From Ancistrus triradiatus (Eukaryota; Chordata; Actinopteri; Siluriformes; Loricariidae), in contig JAJAGP010000424.1 in the NCBI GenBank assembly GCA_025084515.1, positions 202,742-266,741 on the forward strand: a DNA stretch of 64,000 nt, in the 5' to 3' direction. Below, one piece after another: positions 1 through 11,034 of this stretch. The translations under genes and the position numbers were made by a program. Below the pieces are notes generated by a model that searched no databases, was not told the origin of the DNA, and worked only from the letters and a program-made list of their open reading frames with translations. Position 1 is the stretch's first letter, and each line of letters begins with the position of its first letter.

Positions 1-1340
1 GCAAAATTATTCGGCCCCTTTACTTTCAGTGCAGCAAACTCACTCCAGAAGTTCAGTGAGGATTCTGAATGATCTAATGTTGACCTAAATGATTGATGAT
101 GATAAATAGAATCCACCTGTGTGTAATCAAGTCTCCGTATAAATGCGCATGCTCTGTGATAGTCTCAGAGTTCTGTGTAAAGCGCAGAGAGCATCATGAA
201 GACCAAGGAATACACCAGGCAGGTCTGAGATACTGTTGTGGAGAAGTTTAAAGCCAGATTTGGATACAAAAAGGTTTCCCAAGCTTTAAACATCTCAAGG
301 AGCACTGTGCAAGCAATCATATTGAAATGGAAGGAGTATCAGACTACTGCAAATCTACCAAGACCCGGCTGTCCCTCTAAACTTCCAGCACAAACAACAG
401 GCCCATGATCACTCTGGATGAACTGCAAAGATCTACAGCTGAGGTGGGAGACTCTGTCCATAGGACAACAATCAGTCGTACACTGCACAAATCTGGCCTT
501 TATGGAAGAGTGGCAAGAAGAAAGACATTTCTCAAAGATATAAAGAGTTTGCCACAAGCCACTTGGGAGACACACCAAACATGTGGAAGAAGGTGCTCTG
601 GTCAGACGAACTTTTTGGCCACAATGCAAAACGTTATGTTTGGAATAAAATCAACACAGCTCATCACCCTGAACCCACCATCCCCTCTGTCAAACATTGT
701 GGTGGCTGCATCATGCTTTGGGCCTGCTTTTCTTCAGCAGGGACAGGGAAGATGGTTAAAATTGATGGGAAGATGGATGGAGCCAAATACAAGACCATTC
801 TGGAAGAAAACCTGTTGGAATCTGCAAAAGACCTGAGACTGGGATGGAGATTTATCTTCCAACAAGACAATGATCCAAAACATAAAGCAAAATCTACAAT
901 GGAGTGGTTCACAAATAAACATATTCAGGTGTTAGAATGGCCAAGTCAAAGTCCAGACCTGAATCCAATCGGGAATCTGAGGAAAGAGCTGAAAACTGCT
1001 GTTCCCAAAGGCTCTCCACCCAACCTCACTGAGCTCGAGCCGTTCTGCAAGGAAGAATGGGCAAAAATTTCATTCTCTCGATGTGCAAAACTGATAGAGA
1101 CATACCCCAAGCGACTTGCAGCTGTAGTAGTAGCAAAAGATGGCGCTACCAAGTGTAACACAGGGGACGAATTAATTTTGCCACGGCCTCACTTAAGTTT
1201 TTTATTCTAAAAATTTTTTAAATATCCAATAAATTCGTTCCACTTCACGGTTGTCCCCCCCACTGTTGTTGATTCTTCACAAGAAATTACAATTTCATAT
1301 CTTTAGTTAAAGCCTGATGAAAACGTGGCAAAGGTTGAAA
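1..1340 (+). mobile_element. Tc1-like DNA transposon, degenerate, left end outside window
   Basis: The transposase start is recognisable at 196 (MKTKEYTRQV), followed at once by a stop. The helix-turn-helix part (KVSQALNISRSTVQAIILKW) and the catalytic part read on in shifting frames: LWSDELF (first D), QQDNDPKHKAK (second D) and SQSPDLNPIGN, where the usual catalytic E is glycine. The 3' part (TTGATTCTTCAC...) runs into a TA/CA microsatellite at about 1345, so the right inverted repeat is lost. The left inverted repeat would lie before position 1. Dead copy. Confidence 0.85.
196..1163 (+). pseudogene. Tc1 transposase remnant
   Basis: This would be a DD34E transposase. It has an in-frame stop about 11 codons after the ATG, at least two frameshifts (near 405 and 560), and the catalytic E changed to G in the NPIGN motif. 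The longest readable block is 563-1210 and covers the catalytic core. Confidence 0.8.
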
Positions 1341-1344
1341 TGGT

Positions 1345-1382
1345 GTATATATAGATATATAATATATATATTAATATATACT

Positions 1383-1413
<31 letters not shown>

Positions 1414-1480
1414 CATACACATACACACACACACACATATACATATACATATACATATATACACACACACACACACACAC
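1345..1480. repeat. (TA)n/(CA)n microsatellite
   Basis: Alternating TA and CA tracts with TATG interruptions. They abut the terminal repeat of the next element directly, so the element probably inserted into or next to this simple repeat. Confidence 0.9.
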
Positions 1481-2188
1481 CGTATTTTTCGGACCATAAG
1501 GCGCACTTAAAATCCTTTAACTTTCTCAAAAATCGACAGTGCACCTTAAAATGCGGTGCATCTAATGTATGAATTAATTCTGGTTGTGCTTCCTGACCAA
1601 GAACCGATTGTAGATGGTACACGGCGCTCATAAATCTGTCAAAATGTTTTAGCACAGCCTTGGTAAGTTACAGAGCTTACGGCCACTTACTGCGCAGCAT
1701 CGCGGAGTAATACGGTATTGTAACGACACTCACTCAAGGATGCAGGAATCAGGTGCAGGTTTATTTCCAGATTTACACAAACTCGAAGTCCAGAAACACG
1801 CCAAAGTCGAAAACCAGAATATCCAATCAAAACCGTGCGTCAATCAAATAGGGGTGAACAAAACCGGAGTCGTTGCCGAAAACAATGGGGTCGATACCGT
1901 AGAAGACTATATTAGAAATACACAAACAAACGCTCGGAACCGCAGTGAAACCAACGAGACCTTGCAACGTGTTACTGGAATGAATGCCCTTCTAAAGATG
2001 GCCGATTGCCGGAAACTCGCCAGGTAAAGAAAACCAAACTGAGTTTCAGACGGAACTTAAGAGTTTTGTTTCATTTCATGCGTCTTATAACCCGGTGTGC
2101 TTTATGTATGAAAATAGATCCGTTAGCAGCCGATCGTTGATATTGCGTCTTATAATCCGGTGCGCTTTATGTTCCGACAAATACGGTG
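1478..2188. mobile_element. Non-autonomous DNA transposon (MITE) with CACCGTATTT ends
   Basis: The ends are inverted repeats of about 29 bp. The left begins CACCGTATTTTTCGGACC and the right, reverse-complemented, begins CACCGTATTTGTCGGAAC. The subterminal region repeats the module GTCTTATAA(C/T)CCGGTG(T/C)GCTTTATG at about 2081 and 2144, and a diverged version lies near 1540-1570. No coding capacity is convincing. The superfamily is not decided because the flanks are simple TA/CA repeat and no target duplication can be read. Confidence 0.75.
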
Positions 2189-2222
2189 TATGTATATATA
2201 TATATATATATATATATAAATA
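2188..2222. repeat. (TA)n microsatellite
   Basis: A short TA run right of the MITE. It matches the TA/CA tract on its left side, which supports insertion into one ancestral microsatellite. Confidence 0.85.
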
Positions 2223-2249
2223 TGCATGCGTGCATGCGCTGAAATACAG

Positions 2250-2285
2250 ACAACTCTAAAGGGTTCATAAACTTTCAAGCATTTC
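2250..2285 (+). repeat. Orphan Tc1 terminal repeat fragment
   Basis: CTAAAGGGTTCATAAACTTT matches the outer end of the Tc1 family seen complete at 55381-56965. It is cut just before its end by the next element. Confidence 0.7.
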
Positions 2286-2287
2286 TA

Positions 2288-3842
2288 CAGTGTGTGCAGA
2301 ATTATTGGGCAAGTTGTATTTGAGAGGATTCTTTTCATTATTGAACAACAACTATGTTCTCAATCAACCCAAAAGACTCAAATATCAATGCTTAATATTT
2401 TTGGAAGTTGGAGTGGGTTTTTTTTTTTAGATTTGGCTATCTTTCGAGGATATTTGTTTGTGCAGGTAACTATTACTGTGCAGAATTATTAGGCAACTTA
2501 ATAAAAACCAAATATATACCCATCTCACTTCTTTATTTTCACCAGGTAAACCAATATAACACCACAAAATTTAGAAATAAACATTTCTGACAATCAAAAT
2601 CAAAACCAAATCAGTGACCAATATAGGCACCTTTCTTTACGATGACACTCAAAAGCCTTCCATCCATAGATTCTGTCAGTTGATTGATCTGTTTATGATC
2701 AACATTGCGTGCAGCAGCCACAACAGCCTCCCAGACACTGTTCAGAGAGGTGTACTGTTTTCTCTCCCTGTAGATCTCACATTTCATGAGGGACCACAGG
2801 TTCTCTATGGGGTTCAGATCAGGTGAACAAGGGGGCCATGTCATTATTTTTTCTTCTTTTAGACCTTTACTGGACAGCCACGCTGTGGAGTATTACGATG
2901 CATGTGATGGAGCATTGTCCTGCATGAAAATCATGTTTTTCTTGAACGATACCGACTTCTTCCTGTACCACTGCTTGAAGAAGGTGTCTTCCAGAAACTG
3001 GCAGTAGGTCTGGGAGTTTAGCTTCACTCCATCCTCAACTCGAAAAGGTCCCACAACTTCATCTTTGATGATACCAGCCCATACCAGTACCCCACCTCCA
3101 CCTTGCTGGCGTCTGAGTCGGAGTAGAGCTCTCTGCCCTTTACTGATCCAGCCTCGGGCCCATCCATCTGGCCCATCAAGAGTCACTCATTTCATCAGTC
3201 CATAAAACCTTAGAAAAATCAGTCTTAAGATATTTCTTGGCCCAGTCTTGACGTTTTATCTTATGTTTCTTGTTCAAAGGTGGTCGTTTTTCAGCCTTCC
3301 TTACCTTGGCCATGTCCCTGAGTATCGCACACCTTGTGCTTTTTGATACTCCAGTAACGTTGCAGCTCTGAAATATGGCAAAACTGGTTGCAAATGGCAT
3401 CTTGGCAGCTTCACGCTTGATTTTCCTCAATTCATGGACAGTTATTTTGCGCCTTTTTTTTTTGCAACACGCTTCTTGTGACCCTGTTGTCTATTTTGCA
3501 ATGAAACGCTTGATTGTTCGGTGATCACGCTTCAAACGTTTGGCAATTTCACGACTGCTGCATCCCTCTGCAAGACATCTCACAATTTTTTACTTTTCAG
3601 AGTCTGTCAAATCTCTCTTCTGACCCATTTTGCCAAAGGAAAGGAAGTTGCCTAATAATTAAGCACACCTTATATAGGGTGTTAATGTCATTGGACCACA
3701 CACCTTCTCATTACAGAGATGCACATCACCTGATTTACTTAACTGGTAGTTGGCTTCAAGCCTATTTAGCTTGGAGTAGGACAACATGTATAAAAATGAT
3801 GTGATCAAAATACACACTTGCCTAATAATTCTGCACACAGTG
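2288..3842 (-). mobile_element. Tc1-like transposon with IR/DR ends, TA target duplication
   Basis: The left end CAGTGTGTGCAGAATTATT and the right end (reverse complement CACTGTGTGCAGAATTATTA) are flanked by TA on both sides. A second copy of the TGTGCAGAATTATTAGGCAA motif lies inside each end (about 2477 on the left, 3650-3675 on the right). This gives the double-repeat IR/DR arrangement known from Sleeping Beauty-type Tc1 elements. Length is 1555 bp, as expected. The transposase is on the minus strand and broken. Confidence 0.88.
2611..3600 (-). pseudogene. Tc1-like transposase remnant (minus strand)
   Basis: Three blocks in different frames read N to C: 3176-3430 (ends KVLWTDEMSDS, first catalytic D), 2893-3186 (MQDNAPSHAS, second D) and 2611-2844 (PCSPDLNPIENLW, third residue E). 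The N-terminal helix-turn-helix region near 3450-3620 is more decayed. At least two frameshifts make it inactive. Confidence 0.82.
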
Positions 3843-3844
3843 TA

Positions 3845-5171
3845 TATGGGATGTCTTAATCCTCCAACACCCTAATCAGAACCACTAACCTGATATTAGA
3901 AATGGTGAAAGGGAGTTTATGATAATTGCCATTATGAATGTCTTCATACCTTTTATCTCTTCCAACACTTTCATTTAATTCGTTTTCATTTAATGAATTG
4001 TGAAGTATTATTAGTTTATTATACAATGTAATATTAAGCTCTAGAAGAAACAGCTGTGAAACAATAGAGAACATGCACAAATAGTTGATGACCGTGACAA
4101 GCAAGCCCTTCTTAATGAATATGTAATAACCACACAAGTGTTCCCATGTACCAATAGAAGTCTCTTGTGCCTACATTACATTGACATCATCGAAAGTATA
4201 GGCTTCTGAATATAAGAAAATAAGAACCAGGTACAAACCTGCATATAGAAAATAATGGACAATGGATTCTTGTTATCTGATTATTTGCTACCCAGACCAT
4301 GTTTTATAACAAGGTACATCAGATAATGGGTTTTGACTACATACTGTATCATGGTGTAAAAGGGCAATACGTTTCTTATGATAAATTTGTTTATCATCAA
4401 ACACTCACTTCAGACCAATGGTCCTACTTCAGAAAACATACACAATGATTTATTTTCCCCAAACATCAAAGCTAAAACAGAGGCATGTTCACAATGCAAT
4501 TAGATCATGGCAGCAAAAACACCACCAGCAGTTTTCCTGACATTATAAGCACTTTCATGTTCTCTCAGCAGGGACACAGTTTCAAAAGGGCAGAAGCCCC
4601 CCACTCCCTCATGTTCTGTGGACAAATAAGCTCCTGTTATGACTAGGCTTATTTTCATAGTGTGGAGATAAACTCAACAAGACAGAGTGTGAACAACTGA
4701 GTGGGTGGTTGTCATTGTTGTATAGTTTAACTTCAAATAAACAAAACGCGGCATCTGGCTGGAAAGCGTGACTATGGACATGACTCTGTGGCTCATGTAG
4801 GTGGAGAGGCCTAGGGGGAATGAAAGATAAAGAAGGAAAAATAAAGCACAAATAAAACAATAAAGAAAGGGAAGGACAAGGTTGGGAGAATGTAGGAAGC
4901 AAATGAAAAAGCAAAGAAAAACAGAACGAGTGAACTAGCTATTGTGAGAGAGGAAAAATGCAACAGAGGGGAAAGCAATAGTGCTGAACCAGTCTGGAAT
5001 GCAGAGACAAAGGCCTGCAGCTAAACCTGAGACACACTCTATCCAACATAAATGGAAATTCTAAGAAATAACACTCCATCAGAAATCATACTCTGGCATC
5101 AACCTGGCCTTACTCCTCTCACCAGGGGCTTTGGATACCTGTCCAAATGTATGTGTACATCATTTCTAATT
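3845..5171. other. Septin intron/flank, no gene seen
   Basis: AT-rich sequence without convincing coding potential, repeat ends or RNA genes. A purine-rich stretch lies at 4790-4970. It is probably single-copy intronic DNA of the septin gene. Confidence 0.5.
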
Positions 5172-6830
5172 ACAACCCCAAGTCAGCAAAAGCTGAAATG
5201 GTATGGAAAGTTCAAATAAAAAAATACAGTGGGGCAAAAACGTTTTTAGCAAACCACTGATTGTGCAAGTTCTCCTACTCAGAAAGATGAGGGGGTCTGT
5301 AATTTTCATCATAGGTACACTTCAACTATGAGAGACAAAATGAGGGGGAAAAAAAATCCAGGAAATCATATTGTAGTATTTTTATAGAATTTAATTGTAA
5401 ATTATGGTGGAAAATAAGTATTTGGTCACCCACAAACAAGCAAGATTTCTGGCTCTCACAGACAACAACTTAACAACAAGTAACAACTTCTTTAAGAAGC
5501 TCTTCTGTCCTCCACTCGTTACCTGTATTAATGGCACCTGTTTGACCTCGTTATCTGTATAATAGAAACCTGCCCACAGCCTCAAACAGTCAGACACCAA
5601 ACTCAACCATGACCAAGAACAAAGAGCTGTCGAAGGACACCAGGAAGAAAATTGTAGACCTGCAGCAGGCTGAGAAGAGTGAATCTACAATAATCAAGCA
5701 GGTTGGTGTGAATAAATCAACTGTGGCAGCAATTGTAAGAAAATGGGTGCCATACAAGACCATTGATAATCTCCCTCGATCTGGGGCTCCACGCAAGATC
5801 TCATCCCGTGGGGTCATGATCATGAGAACGGTGAGCAAAAATCCCAGAACTGCACGGAGGGACCTGATGAATGACCTGCAGAGAGCTGGGACCAAAGTAA
5901 CAAAGGCTACCATCAGTAACATTTCCTTTGACTGTTATTTTATTGCAGACAGTCTGAACCCAAAATATTTCAGTTTTTTTCTGGTCAACGTCATTTCTTT
6001 TGTTACTAAACAAACTTTAACTTTAATAAACATCCATTTCTGCATTTCAGGACTGCAACTCATTCCAAAAAAAGTTGAGATGAGGACAATTTAGGGCTAG
6101 TAATGAGGTTTAAAAAAAAAAAAAACAATTATGTGATTTCAAACAGGTAATGTCAACCGGTGATTATAGTCATTATTTTGTTACAAAAATAGTATCCACG
6201 AAAGGCTGAGTCTTTGAAGAGTAAAGATTGTTAGAGGATCTCCAGTTCATCAATAAACGTGTAAGAATGCTTTTACACATTTCAAAAATTATGTTCCTCA
6301 AAGAACGACTGGAAGGAATTTACATATTCCTCTGTCTACAGTGTATAATATCATTAAACAATTCAAGGATTCAGGAGGAATTTCAGTGCGTAAAGAGCAA
6401 GGGCACAAGCCTAAACTGAAGAGGCGTAATCTCCGATCAGCAGAAGAGGAGTCGACTTATCCAAGCTCACAGACATCTAGGATGGACCATCACCCAGTGT
6501 AAACTCGCATTGTGGTCAGACCAATCAGTATTTCAGATCTTTTTTTGGAAGAAATGGACACCGGACTCTGGACCAAAGACAAAAATGACCATCCAGAATG
6601 TTATCAGCAACAAGTCCAAAAGCCAGGCTCTATCATGGTATGAGGTTGTGTCAGTGACCTTGGCAAAAGGGAAACCTTGGGATAGAAGCATTAATGTAAC
6701 AAAGTACAAAGATTTTAGAGCAACACAAGTTGCCTTCAAGACGACATTTTTTCCAGAGACGTCGGCGCATTTTTTCAACAAGACAATGCAAAAAAAAAAA
6801 AAAAAAAAAAAGGAAAGAAAGACAAAGAAA
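5172..6830 (+). mobile_element. Degenerate DNA transposon of the ACAACCCC(AA) type, interrupted by a Tc1
   Basis: The left end ACAACCCCAAGTCAGCAAAA and the inner motif CATTCCAAAAAAAGTTGAGA resemble a widespread fish element whose consensus, as I recall it, starts acaaccccaattcc. After the nested Tc1 the body resumes near 5921. A plus-strand transposase remnant is readable at 6510-6790 (SGPKTKMTIQNVISNKSKSQ). The A-run at 6789-6810 is probably secondary. The same family recurs in antisense at 8626-10000. Confidence 0.6.
5227..5920 (+). mobile_element. Tc1-like element, 3'-truncated, nested in the preceding transposon
   Basis: The left end CAGTGGGGCAAAAACG follows a TA. The readable transposase N-terminus begins at 5609 (MTKNKELSKDTRKKIVDLQQ), runs through the DNA-binding domain (STVAAIVRKW, NLPRSGAPRKI) and stops matching after about residue 104. 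The catalytic core and the right inverted repeat are missing. The same family is present as 57340-58515, where the opposite part of the gene survives. Confidence 0.8.
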
Positions 6831-6967
6831 AACAGTTAATACTGAAATATGTAAATCCCTTCTAGTCGTTTGAGGAAAATTTTTAAACATTTCAATCATT
6901 TTCTTGCACATTTGTTGACAAACTTCTTCCCATCTTTACTCCTCAAAGACTTTGTAATTGCTTTGAC

Positions 6968-7285
6968 ATTGCTGAGCTCTTTCGTACAACCCAATTTACT
7001 GATTGTTTGTCAACAAAACTGGTTTCATTTTGTGAACTTATTAGAATTATCTGACTGAATTAGATAAAAAAAAACTACAACCCCAAGACAGGGACAATTT
7101 AGGGCTAGTAATGAGGCAACAAAAAAAAAAAAAAACCTGAAATACTAATGAGATTTCAAACAGGTAATGTCAACAGGTGATTATAATCATGATTTGGTAC
7201 AAAATCAGTCTTTCACGAAATGAAACACACAAGTTTTGTTGACAAACAATCGGTAAACTGGGTTGTACGAAAGAGCTCAGCAATT
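6968..7285. repeat. Inverted repeat, ~63-68 bp arms, ~190 bp spacer
   Basis: 6968-7030 and 7218-7285 are reverse complements with only a few differences (core GCTGAGCTCTTTCGTACAAC and GATTGTTTGTCAAC). The spacer holds a second copy of the motif GACAATTTAGGGCTAGTAAT, first seen at 6088. The structure may be the ends of a small foldback element or a local inverted duplication. Confidence 0.75.
7073..7215 (+). repeat. Second copy of the 6086-6210 segment
   Basis: TACAACCCCAAGACAGGGAC followed by ATTTAGGGCTAGTAATGAGG and the A-run, then ATTTCAAACAGGTAATGTCA, closely parallels 6086-6210. It is a direct duplicate or a second insertion of the same transposon end. Confidence 0.7.
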
Positions 7286-7476
7286 ATCAGTGTGACACCT
7301 ACAGGCTTCCCCCTATCAAACAACTGTTGTTGTGAAGTGGAAACATTTAGGTGCAATAGCAGGTCAGCCACAAAGCAATGGGCTCACAAAGTGCTCACGT
7401 GAGCAGCACGTAAAATGATCCATCCTTAGTTGCCATTGTCATTATAAACTATTACAAACCACTACTGGAATCAACA

Positions 7477-7625
7477 TCAAGGTAGTAGTGGCTCAGTGGT
7501 TATGGTACCAGACTACAGACTAGAAGGTTCCTGCATCACCAAACTGAAAATGCATCTCTAGGACACAACAGAAGTCTTAACCCAAGATCTTATTCCCCTG
7601 ACTGATTACCTCACCATGAAACAAA
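7477..7625 (+). repeat. Probable tRNA-derived SINE remnant
   Basis: GTAGTGGCTCAGTGGTTATG looks like a tRNA A box region, and GGTTCCTGCATC, about 30 bp further on, like a B box. The following sequence (CACAACAGAAGTCTTAACCC) resembles the body of fish tRNA SINEs. No clear tail or target duplication is visible. Confidence 0.5.
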
Positions 7626-7629
7626 GCCT

Positions 7630-8620
7630 TTGTGTTTGTGCTGTACTGTTAATTCAGATTCAAAACTAACATTAATGATGAACAAAGCCCTATTTTTAGC
7701 ACACCAAAACAGGCGCTTCCAGCTATGGACGGAGGGGCTATATTTTACTTTCGTCCACACAAAAACAACATAAATACAGGTCTATTACCACAACCCCATT
7801 ATTACTGTACAAACAGGGATTTCGCCATGACGTGCAAAATAGCCATTTCACACTGGCAAGTTTCATCATGTGCTTACTGCCACACACATACACACCCTAC
7901 AGCCTCAGAGCAGTCATTCAGTCACTGACTCAAAAATCTCTCTCTCTCTAGCACACACTGTTTTATCAGAAAGATGAAATGTACAACCTCTGTTTGAGAA
8001 GGCACTGCCAGTATTGTACAACAATACATGGAAGTACAAATACTCTCCAAACAAGTCAATATTAAAGAAAGAGCAAAATAAGAATGAGTGTGAAAAGGCA
8101 TCTTAGATTTGCTGTAGTAGGTAACTGAAACCACCCAAGAGAAAGACCTCAGTAAGTATCCAGTAAGGCTGAGGACCAGACCCCTCTGTTCAAAAGCTAA
8201 CTGTAACAACTTCACTCTCTCTGGCTTTGATCCTCGAGGTCTGGATTTGGTCACGGAATTCCTTCAGCATTCTAAAGTGAGCTACATTCGCACAAAAACA
8301 CCTAGGGGTCTTTCATGGGAAACGATACAGAACTGACCAACTACTGCCCAACGTGTGTGTGCGCAAAAGCATGTATTAGGGCTGTGTTAATCCGGCGCCT
8401 TCCAGACAGCAGGGTGTAGGAGACACTCACAATTTTAGGTGTGTGTCTGTGTGTGTGTACGCAGTCATTAGGAGATGATGATTACGAATTTTTTATATAC
8501 TTTAACACTGCATACAAGCAACCAAGTGGGCTCTAAACATTATTTGTGACAAAAAAAAGCAAAATCATTTTTTCACTAATTCATCAAGATGTCCTGACCA
8601 AATTCAAAATGCTTTGTGCT
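7630..8620. other. No gene seen; intronic sequence
   Basis: Mixed-composition DNA without repeat ends or coding signals that I recognise. A short GT tract lies at about 8440-8460. Confidence 0.45.
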
Positions 8621-8625
8621 TTTTA

Positions 8626-10000
8626 TTGGAATTCTACAATCACAAATCAGAAAAGTTGGGACAATAGGAATTGAAACAAAATGTAGTGTTTATTTCATTA
8701 CAGACAGTATGAACCAAAGATATATTTCAGGTGTTAATATACAATCATTCCTGCATTTCATGTTTCCAACACATTCCAAAAAAATATTGCAACAGTAGAG
8801 CATTCACCACTTTGTAATGTTGCCATTCCTTCTCACAACACTTAAAATATGTTTTGTCATCACCAACTAATGAAGTGTTTAAGGTGTTATTTTGTCCCAT
8901 TCTTCCTGCAAACACATTTTAAGGTGTACAACACTATTTTCTCTTCAAAATTCTCCACAGAAACCCTTGTCATGTGTGCAGCAAATGGTTATGCATTGTC
9001 TTGTTGAAAAATTCATGGACATCCCTGGAAAAGATGCCATCTTGGAGGCAGCATAAGTTGCTCTAAAATCTTAATGTATTTTTCTGCATTAATGCTGCAA
9101 TCACAGAGGTTTAAACCACCTTTGCCAACTGGAACTGAAACAATTTCATAATATGAGAGACCCTGGCTTTTGAACTTGTTGTTGATAACAATCTGGATGA
9201 TGTTTTTTGTCTTTGGTCCTGAGCCCCTATCATCCATTTCTTTACGATGGCCGACTTGGGATATTTAAATTTTACAATGGGAATACGATAATAAACAAAT
9301 ACACATTCAGCAGAAACTGCACTCTCAATTTTTAATTATCCTAGGCAAACGATACATAGTATAAAAAGTACTCTCCCGCACTCAGATGAGGAAAAGCAGT
9401 GCATGACATAAGCAGTCACGTGGCGGGAGTGATGAACGCTGGGAAATGTAGTGAGGAAAAGTCATGGTTGCGGTCGTGTTTTAATCGTGATTAGCACAGG
9501 CTGCGTTAGGATATATGCAGTATATATTAAACTCTTCAATTTACGATAAATTCAACTTACGAGGGATTTGTCTGAACATATTCCCATCGCAATTCGGAGA
9601 CTATTTGTACTGACTCATTTGACCACAACACGGACTGATCCATCTATGCTCCTCAGTGACTTATACTTTTTAAGATACTGCTTTTGCACCAAATCATGAC
9701 TACAATCATCCGTTGACATCAACTGTTTGAAATCACGTCATCATTATTATTTTTTTACCTCATTACTAACCTAAATTGTCCTTCTCCCTTTTTTGGAATG
9801 TGTTGCAGGCCTGAAATACAGGAATGGGTGTATATTAACAAATGAAATGAAGCTAACCCAACAAAACATGAAATTTATTTGGCCCATGCTGTCTGCAATT
9901 AAATAAAAGTCAATGTAAGGCACTCTGAACTTTTTTTTTTTTAATTTGCATGTTCCATTTCAAGTTTGTTATAGTCAAAACGGACTGTAATCATTTTTAC
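8626..10000 (-). mobile_element. Degenerate DNA transposon, same family as 5172-6830, antisense
   Basis: Near the left end TACAATCACAAATCAGAAAA and AGTTGGGACAATAGG match the family end. The minus-strand transposase piece at 9013-9237 (SGPKTKNIIQIVINNKFKSQ, then SYYEIVSV) parallels the plus-strand piece at 6510-6790. Sequence similar to the left copy's flank (CCTCATTACTAACCTAAATT, 9758-9780) lies near the right end. It is interrupted by another repeat at about 9240-9600. Confidence 0.6.
9240..9600 (-). repeat. Dispersed repeat, copy A (TTTCCCAGCG family), nested
   Basis: In reverse complement this copy contains AGAGTTTAATATATACTGCA and CTACATTTCCCAGCGTTCAT, matching copies at 34330-34575 and 41690-41900. 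It sits within the transposon whose body resumes near 9600. CGATAAATTCAACTTACGAG near one end resembles the terminal motif of several fish MITEs (sequences rich in ACTTACGA). Confidence 0.6.
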
Positions 10001-10730
10001 AAATCAGCCACACAAACTTTTATTTTATTATTATTTATAATATGTTATGGATTTTAATGGGCCCAAACAAATTTATAAGTTACTGTGATGAATTAATAAA
10101 AACATCTGGAGCTCCAGAAAGCACATCTTTAACACTTCAAGACATTGCTCTGTAAATTGGGCACTTCTACAAAGAATACAACACAAGCAAGTTCAGTGAG
10201 AAAGTGGCTACATTCCAAGATGCAATCAGTCTGAGAGAAAAAAACAAAAAAAAAAAAACACAGAAAACACTCTTGGGCACATACAGGAATAGGCCCTCGT
10301 TTTGACGGCAAGATGATGATAAATGTAGGTGAGTGAGAAGAGATGCTTTTTCTATATATAGGATGTAACCTCACCAGGATCAAGTTCCTAAAGGTGCGAC
10401 AATGTAGTAAGGTTACTCATGCAAACATTCATACCACAAGTCAGTCTCCATCTCAAGAGCCATACTTCTGTTCCACAGACAATGATCTCATAAGCAGAGC
10501 AGCCAAAACAACAGCACCTAGATTTCACAAACATATATACACATTTGAGGACTTTTAGGACTGACGTGGTGCTGTATTCAGGTCAAAGATGACGAGAAGA
10601 AAGCCTTAACAACTCTGCAAAGAATAACAGCAGAAACAAAACTTAAAACGCTAGGAAACTGCTTCTCACAATCCAGAGTGTAACAGAATTTTTTTAAAAT
10701 TTATTAAAAAGGAAAAACTAAAATAATGCA
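10000..10730. other. No gene seen
   Basis: AT-rich intronic sequence with an A-rich tract at 10235-10262 and no recognisable feature. Confidence 0.45.
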
Positions 10731-10734
10731 TTGA

Positions 10735-11030
10735 CATAAGTGATTGCTATATTTAGCTCTGGTGTCCTCCCATTTCTGGTGACCATCTTTTAGATGGTCG
10801 ACCTGTGGTAAATTCAGTTGACTGGACATGATTTAGAAGACAAATCTGTCTAAAGGTCTCACAACTAACACATGCATATCAGAGCATAAACAAAGCCATG
10901 AGGAGGAAAGAACTGCCTGTAAAGCTCAAACAGGAATGTGTGGCAGCACAGATGTTGAAGGCTACAAAAAAATTCTTCTGCACTCAAAGTTCGCAACAGC
11001 ACAGTGGCCTCCATAATTTCATAAAGTTTT
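10735..11030 (+). mobile_element. Tc1-like element, 5' fragment
   Basis: CCTGTGGTAAATTCAGTTGA and GGACATGATTTAGAAGAC are the 5' leader of a common fish Tc1 family. The transposase start follows (MRRKELPVKLKQECVAAQML at 10898), with the AGCACAGTGGCCTCCATAAT helix-turn-helix segment. The catalytic part is missing. Confidence 0.72.
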
Positions 11031-11034
11031 GCAT

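Noticed and set aside
1303..1655. Open frames through the TA/CA tract giving Y-I and C-V repeats
   Set aside because: They are the translation of simple repeats in several frames on both strands; no codon structure or domain.
4609..4914. Minus-strand open frame of 101 codons
   Set aside because: Leucine/serine/proline-rich translation of a purine-rich tract, no motif, no splice context matching the septin.
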